64,000 nt of DNA, taken from OLB11 sp041392835. GTDB taxonomy: Bacteria; Bacteroidota; Bacteroidia; Chitinophagales; Chitinophagaceae. The notes beneath the pieces were generated by a model, which made no database searches, was not told where the DNA came from, and saw only the letters and a program-made list of their open reading frames with translations. This document shows positions 36,142 to 46,349 of this stretch, one piece after another. The DNA lies in NCBI GenBank assembly GCA_041392835.1, contig JAWKLF010000001.1:1-64000 (forward strand). The letters are read 5' to 3'. How positions within the stretch are numbered: position 1 is the first letter of the stretch; each line of letters begins with the position of its first letter. Position numbers and translations under genes: made by a program.

Positions 36142-37567
36142 TATCGATGTAGACTGTTATAACAATGCGACAGGCTCACTAACAGCTACAGCAATTGGTA
36201 GTACTGGAACTATAAACTATAGCATACAACCGGGCACATCCAATAATACAAGTGGCCAGTTTACAACACTAACAGCAACAAGCTATACTATAATAGCTAC
36301 AGATGCAGTAGGTTGTTCTACGGCAACAACAATCGTAATTAACCAACCAGACTCGCTTACCCTAAGTTCGAGTGCTACTCCAATATTATGCAATGGGGGT
36401 AATAGCACGCTAACGGTCACAGCAGGAGGCGGTACAACACCTTATAGCTATGCTATCAATGGAGGAACGTATCAAGGCTCTAACAGTTTTACAGGCATCA
36501 CACAAGGTAGTTATACCATAACAGTAAAAGATGCGAACAACTGTACAAAGACAACGACCATCAATATTACACAACCTTCAGCCCTTACCCTAAGTTCGAG
36601 TGCTACTCCAATATTATGCAATGGAGGCAATAGCACGCTAACGGCCACAGCAGGAGGCGGTACAACACCTTATAGCTATGCTATCAATGGAGGAACGTAT
36701 CAAAGCTCTAACAGTTTTACAGGCATTACCCAAGGCAGCTATACCATAACAGTAAAAGATGCAAACAACTGTACAAAGACAACGACAATAAACATAAGTC
36801 AGCCTACAGCCTTAGCCATTACCACACTAACGGCTACAATACCAAGTTGTGTACCTGGCAATGATGCTACAATAACAACTACAGCAAGTGGTGGAACAAG
36901 CCCATATAGCTATTCACTCAATGGCGGTGTATATCAAAGTACTTCTCAATTTATCAATCAAGGAGTAGGGAACTATACCATAACAGTAAAAGATGCAAAC
37001 AACTGCACGGTGAGCTCTACGATAAGTGTAATTACACCAAACTCCCCAAGTTTTGTGAGTGTAAGTAGTATCGATGTAGACTGTTATAACAATGCGACAG
37101 GCTCACTAACAGCTACAGCAATTGGTGGTACTGGAACTATAAACTATAGCATACAACCGGGCACATCCAATAATACAAGTGGCCAGTTTACAACACTAAC
37201 AGCAACAAGCTATACTATAATAGCTACAGATGCAGTGGGTTGTTCTACGGCAACAACAATCGTAATTAACCAACCAGACTCGCTAACGGCCTGGAGTGCT
37301 ACTCCAATATTATGCAATGGGGGTAATAGCACGCTAACGGCCACAGCAGGAGGCGGTACAACACCTTATAGCTATGCTATCAATGGAGGAACGTATCAAA
37401 GCTCTAATAGTTTTACAGGCATCACACAAGGTAGTTATACCATAACAGTAAAAGATGCGAACAACTGTACAAAGACAACGACCATCAATACTACACAACC
37501 TTCAGGCCCTTACCCTAAGTTCGGAGTGCTACTCCAATATTATGCAATGGAGGCAATAGCACGCTAA
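36128..37567 (+). CDS. SprB-repeat adhesin, middle segment 2
   Basis: This 479-residue frame contains one complete 927-bp higher-order unit (36341-37267) in an unbroken frame, which fixes the unit length at 309 codons. The unit after 37268 has an in-frame 3-base loss (LTAWSATP in place of LTLSSSATP), and then the heavily damaged stretch 37504-37820 begins. Confidence 0.7.
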   Translation: MSVGSIDVDCYNNATGSLTATAIGSTGTINYSIQPGTSNNTSGQFTTLTATSYTIIATDAVGCSTATTIVINQPDSLTLSSSATPILCNGGNSTLTVTAGGGTTPYSYAINGGTYQGSNSFTGITQGSYTITVKDANNCTKTTTINITQPSALTLSSSATPILCNGGNSTLTATAGGGTTPYSYAINGGTYQSSNSFTGITQGSYTITVKDANNCTKTTTINISQPTALAITTLTATIPSCVPGNDATITTTASGGTSPYSYSLNGGVYQSTSQFINQGVGNYTITVKDANNCTVSSTISVITPNSPSFVSVSSIDVDCYNNATGSLTATAIGGTGTINYSIQPGTSNNTSGQFTTLTATSYTIIATDAVGCSTATTIVINQPDSLTAWSATPILCNGGNSTLTATAGGGTTPYSYAINGGTYQSSNSFTGITQGSYTITVKDANNCTKTTTINTTQPSGPYPKFGVLLQYYAMEAIAR

Positions 37568-37806
37568 CGGCCACAGCAGGAGGCGGTACAACACCATAGC
37601 TATGCTATCAATGGAGGAACGTATCAAAGCTCTAACAGTTTTACAGGCATTACCCAAGGCAGCTATACCATAACAGTAAAAGATGCAAAACAACCGTACA
37701 AAGACAACGACAATAAACATAATTCAGCCTACAGCCTTAGCCATTACCACTAACGGCTACAATACCGTTGTGTACCTGGCAATGATGCTAACAACAACTA
37801 CAGCAA

Positions 37807-38595
37807 GTGAGTGGAACAAGCCCATATAGCTATTCACTCAATGGCGGTGTATATCAAAGTACTTCTCACCCTATCAATCAAGGAGTAGGGAACTATACCA
37901 TAACAGTAAAAGATGCAAACAACTGCACGGTGAGCTCTACGATAAGTGTAATTACACCAAACTCCCCAAGTTTTGTGAGTGTAAGTAGTATCGATGTAGA
38001 CTGTTATAACAATGCGACAGGCTCACTAACAGCTACAGCAATTGGTGGTACTGGAACTATAAACTATAGCATACAACCGGGCACATCCAATAATACAAGT
38101 GGCCAGTTTACAACACTAACAGCAACAAGCTATACTATAATAGCTACAGATGCAGTAGGTTGTTCTACGGCAACAACAATCGTAATTAACCAACCAGACT
38201 CGCTTACCCTAAGTTCGAGTGCTACTCCAATATTATGCAATGGGGGTAATAGCACGCTAACGGCCACAGCAGGAGGCGGTACAACACCTTATAGCTATGC
38301 TATCAATGGAGGAACGTATCAAAGCTCTAATAGTTTTACAGGCATCACACAAGGTAGTTATACCATAACAGTAAAAGATGCGAACAACTGTACAAAGACA
38401 ACGACCATCAATATCACACAACCTTCAGCCCTTACCCTAAGTTCGAGTGCTACTCCAATATTATGCAATGGGGGTAATAGCACGCTAACGGCCACAGCAG
38501 GAGGCGGTACAACACCTATAGCTATGCTACCAATGGAGGAACGTATCAAAGCTCTAACAGTTTTACAGGCATTACCCAAGGCAGCTATACCATAA
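37807..38595 (+). CDS. SprB-repeat adhesin, middle segment 3
   Basis: This 262-residue frame resumes after the damaged stretch with the SLNGGVYQST unit, the DVDCYNNATG unit and two 228-bp units. It is lost at a one-base deletion near 38515 (ACACCTATAGC against ACACCTTATAGC). Confidence 0.7.
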   Translation: MSGTSPYSYSLNGGVYQSTSHPINQGVGNYTITVKDANNCTVSSTISVITPNSPSFVSVSSIDVDCYNNATGSLTATAIGGTGTINYSIQPGTSNNTSGQFTTLTATSYTIIATDAVGCSTATTIVINQPDSLTLSSSATPILCNGGNSTLTATAGGGTTPYSYAINGGTYQSSNSFTGITQGSYTITVKDANNCTKTTTINITQPSALTLSSSATPILCNGGNSTLTATAGGGTTPIAMLPMEERIKALTVLQALPKAAIP

Positions 38596-38855
38596 CAGTA
38601 AAAGATGCAAACAACTGTACAAAGACAACGACAATAAACATAAGTCAGTTTACAGCCTTAGCCATTACCACACTAACGGCTACAATACCAAGTTGTGTAC
38701 CTGGCAATGATGCTACAATAACAACTACAGCAAGTGGTGGAACAAGCCCATATAGCTATTCACTCAATGGCGGTGTATATCAAAGTACTTCTCAATTTAT
38801 CAATCAAGGAGTAGGGAACTATACCATAACAGTAAAAGATGCAAACAACTGCACG

Positions 38856-41800
38856 GTGAGCTCTACAGTCACAGTAATAAGCCCAGCTGCTCCAACTATT
38901 AATGATCTAACAACTACAAATGCCACTTGTAATCCTGGGTGCGACGGTACAGTAAGTGTATTGGCTTCTAGTGGATTGCCACCGTATTTATTTTCAATAG
39001 ACAATGGATTGAATTTTCAATCTTCTAATGTATTCACGAATTTGTGTGTTGGTACTTATACTTTATTGTTAAAAGATGCGGTTGGTTGTACAGCTGTAGA
39101 TACATTTATTATTGAAAACCCAGATGGGCCTATAGTTTCAAATGTTTTAAAAACAGATGCATCATGTATTCCCGGTTGTGATGCAAATATGACAATTAGT
39201 TCGTCGCAAGGTCTAGCACCTTATACCTATTCAATTGATAACGGATTGAATTTTTCGCTAAATAATAATTTTGCTAACCTGTGCACCAATACATATACCA
39301 TAGTAGTTGCAGATGCAAATGGATGTACATCGTCAAGTATAGTAAATATTTCTACAGCTAATGGTCCAAGTATTACATCAATAGTTGCAGATTCTGCTAG
39401 TTGTTTTTCGGAGTGCGATGGTTCTATAACAATAAATGTTAGTGGAGGAACGCCAGGCTATAATTTTTCATCAAATCCTCTTTTAGGTTCTCAACCTACA
39501 CCGGGCTTCTTTAATAATGTTTGTAGTGGCAACTATGATATAACTGTGGTTGATGCAAACGGTTGTACAAGTATTTCTTCAATTCCTGTATATCAGCCAT
39601 TATTGTTAAATTTAAATTTAGTAAGCATTACTCATGTTACCATTTTTGGGTTATCGAATGGAAGTGTATCAGTTGGTGCAAATGGTGGAACTGCACCATA
39701 TACGTATTCTATTTTGCCAAATATTGGCAATCAAACTAGTCCAGGAGTTTTTGCTAATTTGCCAGCAGGCAATTATACTTTACAAGTTATAGATCAGCAT
39801 GGATGTATAGACACTTTAAGTATTATTATCAATGAACCGAATCCATTATTTGTAAATGTTACTTCTATAATAAATAATCCATGTTATCAAGATAGTGTTG
39901 GTGTCATATCATGTAGTGCTATTGGAGGTGTTATGCCATATACATATTCTATTTCGCCAGCTATTGGAAATCAAAATCCAAGTGGGGTATTTACAAATTT
40001 AGTTGCTGGTCAGTATACAATTGCTGTACAAGATATAAATGGTGCTACTGCAGATACTGTTGTAACGGTATTAGAAGCATTACCAATTCAAGTATTATCA
40101 GTTAGCACAACAAGTGAATCATGTGTACCCGCAAATGATGGTTCATTTACAGTTTTAGCACAAGGAGGTACAGGTACATTATCGTATACAACAAATTCTA
40201 TAACAAATACTACAGGTATTTTCAATTCATTAAATTCTACAAATTATATCAGTACAATTTCGGATTCTTTAGGTTGTGAAATTGATACGACTATATTTGT
40301 GCCTCATGTACCATTAGTAGATATAGCCGTCATAAGTTCTACAGATCCGCTGTGTTTTAATGATGCTAATGGAGAAATAAGTTTATCTGTTTCTAATGGT
40401 ACACAACCTTACAACACAATTACTATATCTCCAACTATTGGAATCCAAAATCCATCTGGTACTTTTTTAAACTTAAACGCACAAACATACACGTTTAACG
40501 TTGTAGATGCCAAGGGTTGTGTAGATTCTATATCACATACATTGGTAGACCCTCCATTATTAGTATGGGGAAATATTAATATTAGTAATATAAGTTGTGC
40601 AGGAAATAGCGATGGCGAAATAAATATTTTAGCACAAGGAGGCACAGGTACTATTTCATATACACTACTGCCTGGTAGTATTACAAATACAAATGGAATT
40701 TTTTCAAACCTCTCTTCTGGTAATTATACCATTCATGCAAATGATTCTCATAATTGTAGTATAGATACTGTGCTCTTTATTAGTCAGCCAGACCCTATAG
40801 TTCCAATGAATCCAATTCTTACACATGTTTCATGTTTTGGAGGAAATGATGGTGTTATTTTTGCAAGTGCAATAGGCGGCACTCAGCCATATACTTTTTT
40901 ACTTTTGCCAAATAATATTACAAATACCACTGGAGTGTTTACCTCACTCACTTCAAATACTTATACAGTAGTAATTAGTGATGCTAATAATTGTTCTACT
41001 TCAGTTGGTAATATAACTTTAACACAGCCAAGTCAGATTACTTTTACTTTAATTAGCAAACAAGATATAACCTGTTTTGGCGACACTACTGGAAGTATTA
41101 ATGTAGCAGCTATTGGAGGTACGGGTAGTATTAATTTCACAATTGCACCGCAGTTGGGCGTGCAATTAGTGAATGGAGAATTTAGCCAATTGCCTGCAGG
41201 AATATATAATATTATTGCAACGGATGCCAATAATTGTATAGCTATTACAAGTGTAACGTTAAATCAAAATCCTGCTATTACGTTTGACGAATTTACTGTT
41301 AGTGAACCTACATGTCATGGAGATGCAGACGGAATAATTTCGATTGTTGCTGCTGGAGGTATTGCTCCTTTATATTATCAATTTCAAAATGGAAATATTT
41401 TATCTCAAGCGTATTATACTAATTTGTCTGCAGGTGCCTATCAAATTCGTGTCATTGATGCACTTGGATGCACTAGAGATACTTTATTTATTCTAAAAGA
41501 ACCAGATCCAATTGATGTAAAAACTTTAATAATAGATCCAGTATATTGTCACAATATTAAAAATGGTAAAATAGTAGTAGAGGGAAAAGGAGGAAGAGGT
41601 AATTATACTTATTATGTAAGACCTGTTTTGCATATTAATAAAACTGGAATCTTTACAGGTCTTGATGTCGGTACATACACAATAACTATTAAAGATAGTG
41701 CTCAATGTCAGTTTGATACTATCATAAATATTGATGAAATTCAAAACCCTATGAAGATAGATATAGAACAGCAAAATTTGGGCTGTACTGGATGGGGAAA

Positions 41801-42266
41801 TGAAGGTTGGGCAAAAGCTTTAGTGTCTGGAGGTACACAACCATATACTTATACATGGAGTACTTCCCCACCTCAATTTGATAGCATCGTAAAAAATTTA
41901 TATTATGGTTATTACTTCTTAAACGTAATAGATGCTACTGGTTGCCAAATAAAAGACACAATATATATAGAGCCTGGTCCATGTTGTAATGAGGTCTTTA
42001 TTCCAAATGCCTTTACACCGAATGCAGATAATTTGAATGATCTATTTAGAGTTACAACAACTGCTGGTATAGAATTAATTCAATTAAGTGTATACAATAG
42101 ATGGGGTAATAGACTTTGGTACACTACTGACTTTAGAAGTGGTTGGGATGGAACCTATCAGGGCGACTTACAAGATCCTGGTACTTATTTTTATATATTT
42201 GAATATCGTTGTTTAACTGATGGAAAAAAATATATCAAAAAAGGTGACGTGACCTTAGTAAAATAA
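38856..42266 (+). CDS. SprB-repeat adhesin, C-terminal segment with T9SS type B sorting domain
   Basis: The 1136-residue frame (true coding from about 38520) holds diverged SprB-like units with the pattern VSCxGxxDGxI...GGTxPYTYS...YTITVxDANNC, about 13 in number. The end is a type B sorting domain of the gliding-motility-associated type (VFIPNAFTPNADNLNDLF, VYNRWGNRLW, WDGTYQGDL, GTYFYIFEY, KKGDVTLVK). It should be the T9SS export and anchoring signal. No indels were seen here. Confidence 0.88.
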   Translation: MSSTVTVISPAAPTINDLTTTNATCNPGCDGTVSVLASSGLPPYLFSIDNGLNFQSSNVFTNLCVGTYTLLLKDAVGCTAVDTFIIENPDGPIVSNVLKTDASCIPGCDANMTISSSQGLAPYTYSIDNGLNFSLNNNFANLCTNTYTIVVADANGCTSSSIVNISTANGPSITSIVADSASCFSECDGSITINVSGGTPGYNFSSNPLLGSQPTPGFFNNVCSGNYDITVVDANGCTSISSIPVYQPLLLNLNLVSITHVTIFGLSNGSVSVGANGGTAPYTYSILPNIGNQTSPGVFANLPAGNYTLQVIDQHGCIDTLSIIINEPNPLFVNVTSIINNPCYQDSVGVISCSAIGGVMPYTYSISPAIGNQNPSGVFTNLVAGQYTIAVQDINGATADTVVTVLEALPIQVLSVSTTSESCVPANDGSFTVLAQGGTGTLSYTTNSITNTTGIFNSLNSTNYISTISDSLGCEIDTTIFVPHVPLVDIAVISSTDPLCFNDANGEISLSVSNGTQPYNTITISPTIGIQNPSGTFLNLNAQTYTFNVVDAKGCVDSISHTLVDPPLLVWGNINISNISCAGNSDGEINILAQGGTGTISYTLLPGSITNTNGIFSNLSSGNYTIHANDSHNCSIDTVLFISQPDPIVPMNPILTHVSCFGGNDGVIFASAIGGTQPYTFLLLPNNITNTTGVFTSLTSNTYTVVISDANNCSTSVGNITLTQPSQITFTLISKQDITCFGDTTGSINVAAIGGTGSINFTIAPQLGVQLVNGEFSQLPAGIYNIIATDANNCIAITSVTLNQNPAITFDEFTVSEPTCHGDADGIISIVAAGGIAPLYYQFQNGNILSQAYYTNLSAGAYQIRVIDALGCTRDTLFILKEPDPIDVKTLIIDPVYCHNIKNGKIVVEGKGGRGNYTYYVRPVLHINKTGIFTGLDVGTYTITIKDSAQCQFDTIINIDEIQNPMKIDIEQQNLGCTGWGNEGWAKALVSGGTQPYTYTWSTSPPQFDSIVKNLYYGYYFLNVIDATGCQIKDTIYIEPGPCCNEVFIPNAFTPNADNLNDLFRVTTTAGIELIQLSVYNRWGNRLWYTTDFRSGWDGTYQGDLQDPGTYFYIFEYRCLTDGKKYIKKGDVTLVK

Positions 42267-42300
42267 AATAATTTGTAAGGATTATTTTACATTTACTAAC

Positions 42301-44556
42301 ATGAAAAAAATTGCGATTCTACTTTTTTTTAGCATAGCCAAAATTGTCATTGCTCAAACTATTATACCAAAACCTGTAAGTATAGTATTGCAAAAGGATT
42401 CGCTTTCGCTTCAAAATATTACACAGATAATTGTTAGCGACTCAATACTACTTTCATATAATGAATTTATTGATAGCAGTTTGTTACCAAATTATTCAGC
42501 AACTAATTCTATTGTCTTTGATACTGCATTACCATTGTCTACTATTAGTTTAAAAATAAATTCGGCATTAACTCAACAAGATGAATATGTTTTAAGAATT
42601 AATAAAGAATCAATAGAAATAGAAGGTACACAAAAAAGTATTTTCTATGCTATCATGTCTTTGAATCAGTTATTATTTTATGCAAAAAATGATAAAGTAG
42701 CATGTCAGATTATTCATGATTATGCAGCCTTTACATGGCGAGGTATGCATTTAGATGTGGTGCGACATTTTTTTCCAGTTTCTTTTATAAAAAAATATAT
42801 AGATATATTGGCCTTACATAAAATGAATACCTTTCATTGGCATTTAACCGATGATCAAGGGTGGCGTATAGAAATTAAAAAATATCCTAAACTTACACAA
42901 ATTGGGAGCACTCGTAGCGAAACAATGTTAGAGAAACATTTTGATCCTTTTCAAGGAGATCATACTCCGTATGGTGGTTTTTATACTCAAGAAGAAATAA
43001 AAGAAGTAGTTTCATATGCTGAGAAAAGACAAATTGTTGTAGTGCCAGAAATTGAAATGCCAGGGCATAGCATAGCCGCGTTAAGCGCCTATCCCTATCT
43101 AAGTTGTACCAAATCAAATTTTACGCCACGAACAAGTTGGGGTGTAAGTGATGATATTTTTTGCACAAATGATTCTGTTTTTCATTTTATTTATGATGTA
43201 CTTGATGAAGTTATAGCGCTATTTCCATCAAGCTATATTCATATTGGCGGAGATGAGGCGCCAAAAATTAGATGGAAACAATGCAAGGTTTGCCAGCAAA
43301 ATATAAAAAACCACAACTTAAAAGATGAACATGAGTTGCAATCTTTTTTCATTTCTAAAATTGATTCTTTTTTAAATACTAAGCAACGAAAGTTGATAGG
43401 CTGGGACGAAATTTTAGAAGGTGGCTTAGCTCAACATGCAGCTGTAATGAGTTGGAGAGGTGAACAAGGTGGCATTCAAGCAGCTACTACAAATCATGCT
43501 GTTGTTATGTGTCCAGGTAGTCATTGTTACTTTGATCATTATCAGGGAAATCAAAAAACAGAACCATTGGCAATAGGAGGGTATACTACTTTAAAAAAAG
43601 TATATGATTATAATCCCATACCTAAAGATCTACCGCAAGACAAAGAAAAATATATACTTGGTGCTCAAGGAAATGTTTGGACAGAATATATTCAAACACA
43701 AGAGCATGTTATGTATATGGCCATGCCAAGACTGTGCGCTTTGAGTGAAGTTCTTTGGTCTCCTAAGTCAAATAGAAATTATTCAAATTTTACAGAACGA
43801 TTAATACCGCATTTTGAATTATTAAATAAAAAGAATATTCGATACGCTAATGCCATGTTTGATGTGCAGTCTTATACAAAAGGCAAAAAGACTGGATTGT
43901 TTGTTGAGTTACTCAATGATATAAAAAATAGTGAAATAAGATTTACCGCTGATAGCACTATTCCAACAAGTACTTCAAAAATATATACAAACGTACTGCC
44001 TATTCAAAAATCCTCCACTATTAAAGCGCAAACATTTATTAAACATCAACCTAAAGGTGCAGTTTTTTCTCAAGATTATTTTATTCATAAAGCTATAGGC
44101 GCTAAAATAGAAAATTATATAGCGCCAAGTGAAAGCTATAACCAAGGGGGTATATATACTTTGACAGATGGTATAGTTGGAAATGTGCCATGGACTAGCA
44201 AGGAGTGGTTAGGATGGTATGAATCCGATATGTCTTTAACAATGCACTTGAATGAAACCAAAGATATTTTTCAAATGCAATGTGCCTTCTTAAAAGCAGC
44301 AGAAAGCTGGATTCATTTACCTGAAGAAGTAGAAGTGCGTTTTTATAACGAAAAAGATGAATTGATAAACACAAAAATTATCCATGCAAAAGAAATAGAA
44401 AGACAATACGACGAAAATAAATCATTATGGATAGATGTGAATTTGAAAATAAAAAAAATTAATTTTAGAGCAAAACCATTAAACAAGATTCCGGCTGGCA
44501 TGCCAGGTTCGGGATTAAGTGCTTGGTTGTTTTGTAGTGAGATAGCCCTCTTGTAA
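42301..44556 (+). CDS. Beta-N-acetylhexosaminidase, glycoside hydrolase family 20
   Basis: The 751-residue protein has a signal peptide ending VIAQ. A GH20 N-terminal alpha/beta domain precedes the TIM-barrel, which shows GMHLDVVRHFF, FHWHLTDDQGWRIE and HIGGDEAPK with the catalytic Asp318-Glu319 pair. It releases terminal GlcNAc or GalNAc by substrate-assisted catalysis. A C-terminal extension (about 610-751) looks like a carbohydrate-binding beta-sandwich. It heads a run with glycosylasparaginase and cutC (28 and 13 nt gaps). Confidence 0.93.
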   Translation: MKKIAILLFFSIAKIVIAQTIIPKPVSIVLQKDSLSLQNITQIIVSDSILLSYNEFIDSSLLPNYSATNSIVFDTALPLSTISLKINSALTQQDEYVLRINKESIEIEGTQKSIFYAIMSLNQLLFYAKNDKVACQIIHDYAAFTWRGMHLDVVRHFFPVSFIKKYIDILALHKMNTFHWHLTDDQGWRIEIKKYPKLTQIGSTRSETMLEKHFDPFQGDHTPYGGFYTQEEIKEVVSYAEKRQIVVVPEIEMPGHSIAALSAYPYLSCTKSNFTPRTSWGVSDDIFCTNDSVFHFIYDVLDEVIALFPSSYIHIGGDEAPKIRWKQCKVCQQNIKNHNLKDEHELQSFFISKIDSFLNTKQRKLIGWDEILEGGLAQHAAVMSWRGEQGGIQAATTNHAVVMCPGSHCYFDHYQGNQKTEPLAIGGYTTLKKVYDYNPIPKDLPQDKEKYILGAQGNVWTEYIQTQEHVMYMAMPRLCALSEVLWSPKSNRNYSNFTERLIPHFELLNKKNIRYANAMFDVQSYTKGKKTGLFVELLNDIKNSEIRFTADSTIPTSTSKIYTNVLPIQKSSTIKAQTFIKHQPKGAVFSQDYFIHKAIGAKIENYIAPSESYNQGGIYTLTDGIVGNVPWTSKEWLGWYESDMSLTMHLNETKDIFQMQCAFLKAAESWIHLPEEVEVRFYNEKDELINTKIIHAKEIERQYDENKSLWIDVNLKIKKINFRAKPLNKIPAGMPGSGLSAWLFCSEIALL

Positions 44557-44584
44557 TTTATCAAATAAATGATTCAAAAAAAAA

Positions 44585-45601
44585 ATGAATAGAAGACAAT
44601 TATTAAAAAATATAGCTTTAGGATCAGCATTTCTAAGTATTCCAAAACGACATTTTTCAAATGCCCAAAAGCAGAATAAAAGTATAGTGCTTGCTACGTG
44701 GTATAATCAAGCCAAAGCCGCCAACGAAGTAGCATGGGGAATTATAAAGTCTGGAGGCTATGCATTGGATGCAGTAGAAAAAGGAGTAATGGTAAGTGAA
44801 AATGATATTAATAATTGTTGTGTAGGTTTGGGTGCCAATCCTGATAGAGAGGGTGTTGTTACATTAGATGCTTGTATTATGAATGAAAAAAGTGAATGCG
44901 GTAGTGTCGCATTTTTATCTCAAATAAAAAACCCAATTTCAGTAGCCAGAAAAATCATGGAAAAGACTCCACATATCATGTTGGTTGGAGCAGGAGCTCA
45001 GCAGTTTGCTATAGAGCAAGGATTTACCTTAGAAACAGATGTTTTGAGCGATCATGCAGAAGCAAATTTTAAAAAATGGAAAGAAAAAAGTAATTACAAA
45101 CCACAAATCAATATTGAAAAGGGGAAAGGTCCATTTTCAGATTTTCGTATGGAAAGTGGGGAGTATAATCACGATACTATAGGCATGATAGCCATGGATA
45201 GCTTTGGCAATATGAGTGGCGCATGTACTACAAGTGGTATGGCATATAAGCTGCATGGTAGAGTTGGCGATTCGCCAATTATTGGTGCTGGTCTCTATGT
45301 AGACAATGAAGTGGGCGCAGCAACAGCAACAGGGCATGGAGAGGAGATTATTCGTGTAAGCGGAAGTTTTTTGGTAGTAGAATATATGAGGCAAGGTTAT
45401 AGCCCAAGTATTGCATGTAAAAAAGCAGTTGAACGAGTAAAACAAAAAACAAACAAGCACCTTTCTGACATTCAAGTTGGATTTATTGCAATCAATGTGG
45501 ATGGTGAATATGGAGCTTATAGTTTACAAAGTGGTTTTGACTATGCGGTAAGCTCAAGTGCTCAGCATCATGTTAAAGAAATAAGTGATAGTATCTTGTA
45601 A
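44585..45601 (+). CDS. N4-(beta-N-acetylglucosaminyl)-L-asparaginase (glycosylasparaginase)
   Basis: The 338-residue protein is an Ntn-hydrolase. Autocleavage should occur before Thr198 in NHDTIGMIAMD, leaving that Thr as the nucleophile. It begins with a twin-arginine-like leader (NRRQLLKNIALGSAFLSI), so it is likely exported folded. It splits the GlcNAc-Asn bond left after N-glycan trimming. Next to GH20 it forms a glycoprotein-degrading pair. Confidence 0.9.
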   Translation: MNRRQLLKNIALGSAFLSIPKRHFSNAQKQNKSIVLATWYNQAKAANEVAWGIIKSGGYALDAVEKGVMVSENDINNCCVGLGANPDREGVVTLDACIMNEKSECGSVAFLSQIKNPISVARKIMEKTPHIMLVGAGAQQFAIEQGFTLETDVLSDHAEANFKKWKEKSNYKPQINIEKGKGPFSDFRMESGEYNHDTIGMIAMDSFGNMSGACTTSGMAYKLHGRVGDSPIIGAGLYVDNEVGAATATGHGEEIIRVSGSFLVVEYMRQGYSPSIACKKAVERVKQKTNKHLSDIQVGFIAINVDGEYGAYSLQSGFDYAVSSSAQHHVKEISDSIL

Positions 45602-45614
45602 AAAAAACTGATAA

Positions 45615-46349
45615 ATGAAAAAACATGTTATTGAAATTGCTTGTAATAATTATACATCTTGTTACAATGCATACACAAATGGAGCAGATAGAATAGAACT
45701 CTTTGAAAGTATAGCAGAGGGTGGTTGTACACCTTCATTTGGGTTAATGAAAAAAGTAAAAGAAAGTTTTAATGTACCCATATATGCCATGATAAGGCCT
45801 CGAGGCGGGCATTTTGTTTATTCTCAAGAAGAAGTTGATATTATGAAATCAGATATAAATACTTGTAGAGTGTTAGCAATGAATGGAATTGTATTTGGAG
45901 CTTTAACATCTCAAGGTCATGTGGATAAGCGAATATGCGAAATTCTGATAAATACATGGAAAGGACAACCAGTTACTTTTCATAGGGCTATTGATAGATG
46001 CATAGATATCGAGCAAGGAATTGAAGATTTAATTGCTATGGGATTTGAACGTGTGCTGACTAGTGGTGGAGAAAAAAATGTTGAGTATGGAAAAGAAAAG
46101 ATAAAAATGCTTCAGGAGAAATACGGTAGCAAAATTAAAATTATGCCTGGTTCTGGAGTGACACCACAAAATGTAGTTTCAATATTACAGTATTGTCAAG
46201 TACAAGAAATACATGCTACATGCAAAAAAACAGTATCTCAGGTAGAGTATAATTTTAATACAAAATTTTCTGATGAATTTGTAATTAGCGATGAAAATGA
46301 AATTTCAACGTTCATAGACGCTGTCGCAAATTATGAAGCACAATCTTAA
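45615..46349 (+). CDS. cutC: CutC family protein (copper homeostasis family, TIM barrel)
   Basis: The 244-residue protein has the CutC pattern throughout: NGADRIELFESIAEGGCTPS, then YAMIRPRGGHFVYS, then ERVLTSGGEKN and MPGSGVTPQNV. The copper role of this family is uncertain, and in Bacteroidota the gene often accompanies glycan enzymes, as here. It starts 13 nt after the asparaginase gene. Its 3' end overlaps the convergent GH5 gene by 4 nt. Confidence 0.9.
   Translation: MKKHVIEIACNNYTSCYNAYTNGADRIELFESIAEGGCTPSFGLMKKVKESFNVPIYAMIRPRGGHFVYSQEEVDIMKSDINTCRVLAMNGIVFGALTSQGHVDKRICEILINTWKGQPVTFHRAIDRCIDIEQGIEDLIAMGFERVLTSGGEKNVEYGKEKIKMLQEKYGSKIKIMPGSGVTPQNVVSILQYCQVQEIHATCKKTVSQVEYNFNTKFSDEFVISDENEISTFIDAVANYEAQS

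Larger units (their letters stand above)
33380..38875 (+). repeat. Tandem array of 228-bp SprB repeats with 927-bp higher-order units
   Basis: At least 17 units of 228 bp (76 codons) share the core ILCNGG...TPYSYAINGG...GITQGSYTITVKDANNC. Unit starts marked by the ILCNGG codons fall near 33400, 33626, 33855 and onward at about 228-bp steps to 35680. From about 35414 two such units plus two other types (PSCVPGND and DVDCYNNATG) form a 927-bp block. Matching junctions lie at 36341, 37268 and 38188, that is spacings of 927 and 920 bp. A fourth partial block follows. Confidence 0.85.
31731..42266 (+). pseudogene. Giant SprB-repeat surface protein with T9SS type B sorting domain, frame interrupted
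   Basis: The first and last frames are the same (start 31731, stop 42266), and the intervening breaks add up to a frame-preserving total, so the gene is one unit of about 3,500 residues. The order is: signal peptide (ending AKAQ), a Cys-rich N-terminal region of about 300 residues, a long SprB-repeat array, diverged SprB-like repeats, and a type B sorting domain. Breaks lie at about 34140 (+1), 34631-34652 (-2), 35254 (-1), 36104-36122 (+1), 37504-37820 (eight small indels, net -4) and 38515 (-1). All are inside the near-identical block and none are in the diverged flanks. That favours consensus errors between repeats over real decay. SprB-type adhesins support gliding or surface attachment. 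Confidence 0.8.

Noticed and set aside
33380..38875. Regularly spaced direct repeats as a possible CRISPR array
   Set aside because: The period is 228 bp, the units are translated in frame as SprB repeats, and there are no short repeat-spacer alternations or cas genes.
42257..42290. A/T-only inverted repeat after the giant adhesin as a terminator
   Set aside because: The stem has no G-C pairs of note and no clean T-run, so it is too weak to call.
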